From positions 29,437,001 through 29,501,000 of the forward strand of contig JARKIP010000017.1 of NCBI GenBank assembly GCA_029990175.1: a stretch of 64,000 nucleotides of DNA, given 5' to 3'. Below, piece by piece: positions 57,101-64,000 of the stretch (within the stretch, counting starts at the first letter, position 1; every line of letters starts with the position of its first letter). This DNA is from Petunia secreta (Eukaryota > Streptophyta > Magnoliopsida > Solanales > Solanaceae). Made by a program: the position numbers and the translations under genes. The notes below the pieces were generated by a model, which saw only the letters and a list, made by a program, of their open reading frames with translations, was not told the DNA's origin and searched no databases.

Positions 57101-57813
57101 TTGGTTCGGGTACAGATGAAGCAACAGACGATTCAAAGTTCAAGAACTTGAGAGTATTAAAGAAGCTCTTGCTTTCCTATTCAGAAGGCAGATACGATAT
57201 TCTCACAAGGTTTCCCAATCTTCATAAGCTCACCTGCATAATGAACGATACGTGGGATGCTTCCACGGGGTTCAATCGCTTTCCAGAATTTGGTTTCCTT
57301 AATGAACTTGAAGAACTTAGATTATATGGTCCCCGCTATTATGGAAATTCTGAAGATATTCTATCCTTTGAAGCGAGACAGCCGCGTGATTTTCCCTTCT
57401 TCCCTTCGAGTTTAAAATCTTTGAGGCTAGCTGAGGCTTCCGTGACTTCTGATTCACTGTCAACAATTGCTAGGCTGCCAAACCTTCAAGAACTGCGACT
57501 AGCTGACCTGCACATCCAGGGGAAAGCATGGAACATGCAAGAGGACGACACCTTCCAGAATCTCAAATTATTAAAGATGTATGGCGTGTATTTTTGTGAA
57601 TGGCAGGTTGGAAAGGAATCATTTCCCGTGCTTGAGAAGTTAATCGTGTCGGAATGTGATGAGCTTAAGGAGATTCCGTCTACTTTTGGGGATATTAATT
57701 CGCTAAATTGTATCGAACTGATCGCAAGCCCTCAACTAAAAGATTCAGCACTAAAGATTAAGCAGGAAGTTGAAGAGATGACGGGAGAAGACAAGCTTCT
57801 GGTCCTTGTCAAA
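54112..57813 (+). CDS. Mi-1 / Rpi-blb2-like NB-LRR disease resistance protein, main exon
   Basis: 1234 codons, apparently intact. With exon 1 (20) and a terminal mini-exon (5) the protein would be 1259 residues; Mi-1 is about 1257. Positions below use that numbering. Residues 1 to about 390 are the Solanaceae domain of this clade. A coiled coil follows with an EDVID-type motif (CEAKHVID, 447-453). The NB-ARC domain has P-loop GMPGLGKTT (545-553), RNBS-A FDIRAW (568-573), kinase-2 LIVLDDLWD (D624, D625), RNBS-B GSRIILTSR (from 645), GLPL (709-712) and IHD in place of MHD (834-836). A 15-serine run (861-875) precedes leucine-rich repeats to the C-terminus. All ATP-binding motifs look sound. Such proteins are intracellular sensors of pathogen or pest effectors that signal through NRC helper NLRs. 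The frame is open upstream to 54097 but has no ATG, so an upstream exon is needed. What it recognises cannot be told from sequence. Confidence 0.93.
56632..56676 (+). repeat. In-frame (TCT)15 microsatellite in the NB-LRR gene
   Basis: Fifteen TCT codons encode a serine run between the NB-ARC domain (after the IHD motif) and the first leucine-rich repeats. It replaces a short APS-D segment in Mi-1-type proteins as I recall them. Copy number is likely to vary between alleles without breaking the frame. Confidence 0.95.
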
Positions 57814-57939
57814 GTAAGTATTAAGAGGTCAAATACCTGGGAAACTTTTTTAAACTTCTTTTATATTTTTTTCCAATTACTTTTACAACAACAGCATACT
57901 CAGTGTAATTACTTTTGACCCCTATAATTTTCTTTGCAG
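57814..57939 (+). other. Putative last intron of the NB-LRR gene (126 bp)
   Basis: Donor AAA|GTAAGT and acceptor TTTTCTTTGCAG|AG with a pyrimidine-rich stretch, AT-rich throughout. If it is not spliced, the frame runs on to 57918 and adds about 34 hydrophobic, glutamine-rich residues unlike the family's C-terminus. Confidence 0.6.
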
Positions 57940-57957
57940 AGTTCATATTATGACTAG
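57940..57957 (+). CDS. Putative terminal mini-exon of the NB-LRR gene
   Basis: Phase-0 splicing from 57813 to 57940 gives five more codons (SSYYD) and a TAG at 57955-57957. This is supported only by strong splice signals and the odd composition of the read-through alternative. Confidence 0.55.
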   Translation, partial: SSYYD

Positions 57958-58448
57958 GGAGATAGAATTCACTTTTGCCCAACACATCAGTTTATTTATG
58001 TGCTGCTGCTCAAGTTCACATTTATGACTATCGGGTCTTCGATACGATTTCCTTTTAGTCTGCTAGTTTAAGGATGATAATGTTTCTCTTGGTAGTGACC
58101 CAATTGAGACTACATCATGAGAATATACTCTGAAGATTTCATAGCAGTTATGCGCTCTTAATCAAATGTAATGTTACAAGCTTACAACACCAATAATCAT
58201 GTTCTAGCTTCTCTGTTTTTGTTTGTGATACTCTAAATCAAATCGTTTTAACTGCTCTTTCAGTTCTACTGGTCTTCAAGAATTTAAATGGTCCTCAAGC
58301 TTACGACAAATTCTCATAAATTCTTCATTGTGCATCCATAGGTAGGACCGTAAAATACATTTTCTCGTTCTTTTTCTACATATAAAATTCCACAGCAATC
58401 GTTCACAATTTTTCTGTTTACTTTTAATCTCCAGAATTTAACCCAAGG
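57958..58448. other. 3' flank of the NB-LRR gene
   Basis: Probably 3' untranslated and downstream sequence. I see no ORF of interest, no clear transposon, and no single convincing polyadenylation signal. Confidence 0.5.
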
Positions 58449-58794
58449 AACAATTTTTTTTATTTTATTTTATTTTTTGATAAGAAATGAAACATGCATT
58501 AACAGTACACGTCTGGGTAGGAGTAGCAATAGCAATGGTACCCCTATCAATGTCTACATAATACAAACATGACATTAACGAAAATTGTAAAATGCATAAC
58601 ATTGGATTGGTCTTGGTTGCACCCTTGTTTGGCCAAGTGGTCTGCCAGTGTGTTTCCCTCACGGAAGATATGCTGCAGCTGGACCGACCTAGCAACTCGA
58701 GCAAGTGCCTACAATTATTAAATAACTGTGGATATAGATTGTTTGGATATGTAATAACCAACCAGTGGGTTTAAGCCCATTGTTTTGCCAGCCC

Positions 58795-59255
58795 GGGCGA
58801 AGTGCACCAAAGACCTCTTTTGGCAGTGGTCTTTAGTTTGAGGCCACTTTTTTTATTGGTTTTACATAAGAAGTCATTTTTGGCAGTGGTCTTTAGTTTG
58901 AGGCCACTTTTTTTATTGGTTTTACATGAGAGGCCACTGTTTGGAACTTCAATTCTTTTGGGTGAACTTCACACAAGTTCAGCCCACAAGGATTAAAGTT
59001 CAACTTCAGCCCACCACAAGGATTGAAGTTCAACTTCAGCCCACAAGGGGTGAAGTTTACGGATCTATACCTAAAAGTTTAGCTCTTACAGATTGAAGTT
59101 GAAACTTCATAATTTAGGCATGAAGTTCAACCCACAAGGTTTGAACTTCAGCACAAAAATTAAAGTTCCAAAAAGTGACCTCTCATATAAAACCACTAAA
59201 AAGTGGCCTCAAACGCAAGACCACTGACAAAAATGGCTATTCGTGCAGTTTTCCC
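58795..59255. mobile_element. Mutator-type MITE with GAAGTTCA repeats
   Basis: 461 bp. The left end GGGCGAAGTGCACCAAAGAC and the reversed right end GGGAAAACTGCACGAATAGC are imperfect inverted repeats that continue through GGCAGTGGTCTT...TTTGAGGCCACTTTT for about 55 bases. The left subterminal block (TTGGCAGTGGTCTTTAGTTT and following) is duplicated with a 60-bp period (58821, 58881). The interior repeats GAAGTTCAACTTCAGCCCAC in both senses. It belongs to the same family as 41306-41796. No clear 9-bp duplication remains. Confidence 0.7.
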
Positions 59256-59336
59256 TTCTTGTTGAGCCATTAGTTCGGTCTTTTTGCGGAAATATGACAC
59301 CATAAGCAATGATTTGCCTTTTTACCCGTATTTAAT

Positions 59337-59913
59337 AGGATTTTGCAAAAATGCTCCCGTTAAATTTAATGAAAAAAATCATGGATGGAAACACATCTGT
59401 CAATCTCTTGGCACGGGGCCAAGACTTGCTTTTGACCCATCTCTGGTCAGAGGCGGATCCAAGATTTGAATCATATGGGTTCTAAATTTTAAAATTATGA
59501 TTTCAAGTATAAGTTACTGGGTTCTCGACATAATTTTTGTACATATTTAATAATTTTTTAAAGACAAATACACTGTCAGTGCCAAACCAACTGGGTTCTG
59601 CCGAACCCGCATCATATGTGCTACATCCGCCCCTGTCTCTGGTTGCAAACACTTGCCCCTTAAAGTGTTGGCAAAAGGCAACACTTACCAACAGTTGGCC
59701 GTAAGTGTTCTAAAAAGGCAATACTCGCCCCTTCCAATTTCTTCCTACATTCTCCCTATATAATTTGAAATGTTGGCAAGACAATACTTGCCCTTCAAGT
59801 CTTTGCCCCGTGCCAACACTTGTAAATTTCTGCATTTTAAGTCTTGGCCCTGTGCCAACATAAGGGTATTTAGCTAAAATATTATTAAATGGGGACAATC
59901 TTGCAAAATCACT
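59337..59913. mobile_element. Fourth hairpin-rich inverted-repeat element, host of a hAT MITE
   Basis: The left end GGATTTTGCAAAAATGCTCC and the reversed right end GATTTTGCAAGATTGTCCCC form imperfect inverted repeats. The interior repeats GTCTTGGCCCCGTGCCAACA-like and CTTGCCC motifs in both orientations. Its layout resembles the other Mutator-type MITEs here. No target duplication was identified, so the boundaries are approximate. Confidence 0.5.
59448..59635. mobile_element. hAT-type MITE, 188 bp
   Basis: Inverted ends CAGAGGCGGATCCA / CAGGGGCGGATGTA and a perfect 8-bp duplication TCTCTGGT (59440-59447 and 59636-59643), diagnostic of hAT. It is inserted inside the element at 59337-59913. 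Confidence 0.93.
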
Positions 59914-60130
59914 CCTTATGTAGGGCATAAAATTTTTTACATTAATTCACTATAAATTGCACTTGGGTTTTGGAATTTCTTAGTGTATTCCAATACCCAG
60001 TCACCAGTATAATTTCTAAAAACCCCAGCCGCACCTCCTAAGCTGGACTTTGAAATGAAGGCTCCATCTATATTTAATATGAAATAACCTCTATCAGGAG
60101 GCCCTACTTTGTAGGGCAATTCACAAAACT

Positions 60131-60444
60131 ATACAATCTAACATTCTTTCTTACATTAAAATGTCAACATTTTCCAATTTTTAAAACATAGCAACATTTT
60201 TTCACAAATTATATACAAAGTATAAATACCTAAATACACTATACACACCCTTTATTCCTGCGCTAAAACAGTCTGCCCCTGTTACGCTAAAACACTCCCA
60301 TGTTACGCTAAAACACTCTGTTCCCATGAACACACAACCTCTCGCTAATCTCTCCCCAAAAACGAGACTCAAACCCTAATCTCTCCCCAAATCACAATTC
60401 AAACCCTAATTTTCCTACAATTCTTCTACAATTTGATATTTACA
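60131..60444 (+). other. 5' flank of the Mutator-like transposase gene
   Basis: AT-rich. It holds three tandem GTTACGCTAAAACACTC-like units (about 60260-60320) and duplicated TAATCTCTCCCCAAA segments (about 60345-60395), probably the subterminal region of a Mutator-like element. The terminal repeat itself was not found. Confidence 0.45.
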
Positions 60445-61119
60445 ATGTTAATTGTACTACAACATGGTGGACATTGGGATTCAAATTGCCGATATATTGA
60501 TTTCACAATTGATGGAATTGTGTTAAGCACTGATTCAACTTTTAAAAATTTAGAAGCTGAAATTAGAAAGCAATTAGGAGTTCATACACTCGACAAACAT
60601 ATTGAAATCAAGTACAAACTGAATGACCGATTTCCGCCATTGCAGATTTACAATGATATGGGTGTAGAATTTTACATTGAGTTAAAAAATCAGTGTAAGG
60701 ATGTAGAAAGGTATCCGTTGTGTATTGGCCTGATTGATATGGTAGTGGATCAATATGGTAGTGGATCACCACTTCCTTTACATGAACATGCAGAGAGTAG
60801 CAATGCCAGAGAGATATACAATGTCAATACATCTGCCATACACTATGGGGATACATCTGCCATAGACAGTGTATGTGATCCTATGTTGATGATGTTGGGA
60901 GAATGTGAAGATGGTGAAACTGAGCATGTGACAATAGTTAGTGACCCTAACCACAAAAGTTTCACCAAGGGACAGGTTTATCAGGATAAAGCTACTCTAG
61001 TCAACACGATGAAATATTATGCTTTGAGGAACAAGTTTCAATACAAAGTCAGCAGATCAAGTAGAACTAGGTATGAAGTCTCTACACTTTGTATGCGGAA
61101 TTGCCATATACTTTAGTGC

Positions 61120-62340
61120 AGGGTAATGTAGCTTTGATATACAATGCACATACAATGCCTAAAAACTGAACATACATTATATTTACATTGGACATATACT
61201 TTAGTGTAGCTTAATGTAGCTTTGCTATGCAATACACATAAAAAGACACTGTGCACACACTGCACATACAGTGCACATACAGAAATGCATAAAACAATAC
61301 ACATACAGTGCACACACAGTAATGTGAATATTTTATTATAGGTTAATGTAGCTTTGCTATACATTGTACATACAATGCCTAAACACTGAACATACATTAT
61401 ATTTACATTAGACACACACTTTAGTGTAGGTTAATACAGTGCACATACCATGCTTAAACACTTTCATGTAGCTTTTGGTATACACTACACAGGCTAAACA
61501 CTGAACATACATTATATTTACATTGGACATATACTTTAGTGTAGCTTAATGTAGCTTTGCTATGCAATACACATAAAAAGACACTGTGCAAACACTGCAC
61601 ATACAGTGCACATACAGAAATGCATAAAACAATACACATACAGTGCACACACAGTAATGTGAATATTTTAGTATAGGTTAATGTAGCTTTGCTATACATT
61701 GTACATACAATGCCTAAACACTGAACATACATTATATTTACATTAGACACACACTTTAGTGTAGGTTAATACAGTGCACATACCATGCTACACTTTCATG
61801 TAGCTTTTGGTATACACTACACAGGCTAAACATTGAACATACATTATATTTACATTGGACATATACTTTAGTGTAGCTTAATGTAGCTTTGATATGCAAT
61901 ACACATAAAAAGACACTGTGCACACACTACACATACAGTGCACATACAGAAATGCATAAAACAATACACATACAGTGCACACACAGTAATGTGCATATTT
62001 TAGTGTAGGTTAATGTAGCTTTGCTATACATTGTACATACAATGCCTACACACTGAACATACATTATATTTACATTGGACATACACTTTAGTGTAGGTTA
62101 ATACAGTGCACATACCATGCTTAAACACTTTCATGTAGCTTTTGGTATACACTACACATGCTAAACACTGAACATATATTATATTTACATTCGACATACA
62201 CTTTAGTGAAGGTTAATGTAGCTTTGCTATGAAATACATATAAACACACACTGTGCATACAGTGCACATACAAAAATGCAGCTCACACTGTCATCACACT
62301 GAACATACGGTTCATACACTGCACAAATTATGTAACAGTT
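61120..62340. repeat. Tandem repeat, about 333-bp unit, filling MULE intron 1
   Basis: TGAACATACATTATATTTAC recurs at 61167, 61502, 61834 and 62169 in the same long context (periods 335, 332, 335). The unit is itself made of short TGTAGCTTTGCTATA, TACAGTGCACATACA and TTTAGTGTAGGTTAA variants. The minus-strand ORFs of about 100 codons here are repeat artefacts. Confidence 0.92.
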
Positions 62341-63109
62341 TTGGTAATTGGCTTGTTCAGTTGGATTTTATTTTAATATGTATGGAATCTATTGCACAGC
62401 TTCAACCTTATATTCAATGCTGAAGGTTGCACATGGAAATTCCGTGCTTCAAGCTTAAATGCTTCAACCATTTTCAAGATTAGGAAATTCATTGATGAGC
62501 ACACATGCACATTAAAGGACAGAATTTATTCACAACGTCAAGCAACGGCATCAATAATTGGGGGCATTATCAAGGACAAGTATACTAATCCGAAAAGAAT
62601 CCACAGGCCTAAGGATATAATTGAAGATGTCAGGAAAGAAATGAGCGTGGAGATTCCATACATGAAGGCATGGAGAGAAAAGGAAATTGCACTTGAAATG
62701 ATGAGGGGCAATCCGACTGAATCATACAACAAGTTGCCAAGCTATTTGTACATGTTACGGGAGAGAAATCCAGGCTCAGTAGTTGATTTGTGTATGTCAT
62801 ATGATGACTGATTCTTGTTTGTCTTTGTAGCACTCACTTAGTCAATCAAAGGATGGGAGTATTGTAGGCCAATTGTAGTTGTAGATGCAAGTTTCCTTAA
62901 GGCAGCACACAAAGGCACAATCCTATCGGCTTCTACACTAGATGCTGCAGGTAAGTGTCAAAAATTCAAAGCTCATTCGGTATATTTAATTGACTGTTGA
63001 TGAACATTTGTCGTATGCCTACTGCATGTCAAGTGTAAAATCATACTTGTTAATGTATGCCCACTTATGTCTATTATCTATGTCCACTGTGTATGGATTA
63101 TGTGTGCCC

Positions 63110-63380
63110 ACTGTTCAGTGTAGGTTAATATAGCTTTGTTATACAATGCCTAAACACTTAGCATACATTATGTGCATGTTGGCTATACACTTTCATGTAT
63201 TTTAATGTAGCTTTGCTATATAAACACACACTGCACATACAGTGCACCTACATAAATGCATAAACAGTACACATACAATGCATAAACATTAGTGTAGGTT
63301 AATATAGCTTTGTTACACAGTGCACATAAAAAAAAAGTTTGTGTCCACTGTGTATGTTCACTGTATGGATAAGTTCACTG
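63110..63380. repeat. Related repeat monomers in MULE intron 2
   Basis: The same building blocks as intron 1 (AGTGTAGGTTAATATAGCTT, ACACTGCACATACAGTGCAC, TATGCCTACTGC) in a shorter, more degraded array. Confidence 0.8.
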
Positions 63381-64000
63381 TATGGACAGTGTGTCCACTG
63401 TCATCTCGGCATTTTATTTACACGTTGTCTCATGTGTATATTTTAGTTAACAGGTTGCATCTTACCACTTGCATATGTTGTAGTAGATTCTAAAAATAAT
63501 GATGCGTGGGAGTGGTTCTTTCAGCGTTTGAGAGAAGCTTATGGTGAAAGGGCAGACATGTGCACCGTATCAGACCATCACGAGAGCATTTTGAAGGCTA
63601 GCTCAATTGTGTATCCTGATATTCCACACTATGCCTGCATTTGGCATTTGTGGAACAATATAAAGAAAAACTTAAAGAGGAGTAATGAGAAGCTTTATGA
63701 GGCATTCTTTACCATGCCAAAGCGTACACAATGAGAGAGTTTAATGCTAAAATGAAGAACGTTGTACAACTAGATCCACGGGTGAAAGAGTACTTGTCCC
63801 GTATTGGCTACCATAAGTGGGCAAGAGTTTATGCAACATCCAATAGTTCTTGGACAATGACATCGAACATAGCAGAATCAATAAATGGAGTGAACAAGGA
63901 AGGGAGGGATCTGCCTATATTGGCTTTCTTGGAATACATGAGAGATTTGGTAGAAACCTGGAACAACAATAATAGGTAAAGGGCAAATGGGACATTCACA

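Larger units (their letters stand above)
58449..60130 (-). pseudogene. LINE C remnant (RNase H only), split by nested MITEs
   Basis: On the minus strand the N-terminal part of a LINE RNase H lies at 60119-59937 (GYFILNIDGAF, AAGVFRNYTGDWVLEY, YSELM). The C-terminal part lies at 58740-58560: FNNCRHLLELLG, then after a one-base frameshift QLQHIFREGNTLADHLAKQG. A T/A-rich run (58453-58482) marks the poly(A) end. Between the halves are MITEs at 58795-59255 and 59337-59913, and some RNase H sequence is missing. Order and strand fit one 5'-truncated LINE later split. Confidence 0.7.
60445..64000 (+). pseudogene. Mutator-like (MULE) transposase gene, degenerate, runs off the right edge
   Basis: The ATG at 60445 starts a PB1-like domain (YIDFTIDGIV, IKYKLNDRFPPL), then an acidic linker and the MuDR N-terminal domain (FTKGQVYQDKATLVNTMKYY). 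A phase-2 intron is proposed at 61071-62399 (AG|GTATGA ... CACAG|C). Exon 2 has the EGCTWKFRASS...HTC zinc motif, QATASIIGGIIKDKY and AWREKE, followed in the same frame by TGA (62809) and TAG (about 62842) codons. Next comes the transposase core RPIVVVDASFLK (first catalytic Asp at 62884). Intron 2 is 62951-63453 (GCAG|GTAAGT ... AACAG|G). Exon 3 has YVVVDSKNNDAWEWFFQRL and CTVSDHHES (second Asp at 63573), then a one-base frameshift near 63722, RVKEYLSRIGYHKWARVY, TMTSNIAES, and a stop at 63977. The family cuts and pastes DNA in the nucleus; this copy cannot. Confidence 0.87.

Noticed and set aside
61113..61750. Two minus-strand ORFs of about 100 codons with nearly identical peptides
   Set aside because: They are successive copies of the 333-bp tandem repeat in the MULE intron.

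Overview
This looks like nuclear DNA of a plant of the nightshade family (Solanaceae). The main reason is one apparently intact gene for an NB-LRR resistance protein of the Mi-1 / Rpi-blb2 type, with the extra N-terminal 'Solanaceae domain' known only from that family. The surroundings agree: AT-rich DNA, spliced genes, very long Ogre-type LTRs, LINEs with a terminal RNase H, a tRNA-derived SINE and many short DNA transposons. The species cannot be fixed from the sequence alone. No rRNA, tRNA, CRISPR array or bacterial-style operon was seen.

Layout. 1-2753: the long LTR and primer-binding site of a Ty3/gypsy element on the minus strand, carrying two minisatellites; its body lies off the left edge. 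3042-40128: what appears to be a single old Ty1/copia element (minus strand, Sirevirus-like, with an extra ORF after pol), split into three pieces. One insertion is a 16.1-kb non-autonomous Ogre-like element (4060-20183, target duplication GTTAG). It contains a complete 7.0-kb Athila-like non-autonomous element (10275-17254, target duplication GCTTT) and a Stowaway MITE. The second is a minus-strand Ogre-like element (22569-35523) whose 5' LTR has been cut off by a deletion that also removed much of the copia reverse transcriptase. 40129-45060: small elements, namely a Mutator-type MITE, a palindromic MITE, a TRIM-like mini-retrotransposon, and a 1.26-kb foldback element containing a Tourist-like MITE.

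45165-57957: the resistance gene. The large exon (54112-57813) has no start codon of its own. A short exon with a start codon and a good donor site lies 8.8 kb upstream (45237-45296); its end reads EANNSL, the same residues that precede the intron in Mi-1. Joined, the product would be 1259 residues, almost exactly the length of Mi-1. The 8.8-kb intron is packed with a Tat-type gag fragment, an LTR fragment, two LINEs (one inserted in the other), a solo LTR, a Mutator-type MITE and a SINE ending about 80 bases before the splice acceptor.

58449-64000: a degenerate LINE split by three nested MITEs, then a decayed Mutator-like transposase gene that runs off the right edge. Both of its introns are filled with the same tandem repeat.

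Overall, one likely functional host gene sits in a dense nest of mostly dead transposable elements. Target-site duplications and the empty-site copies present in the window give an order for many insertions.
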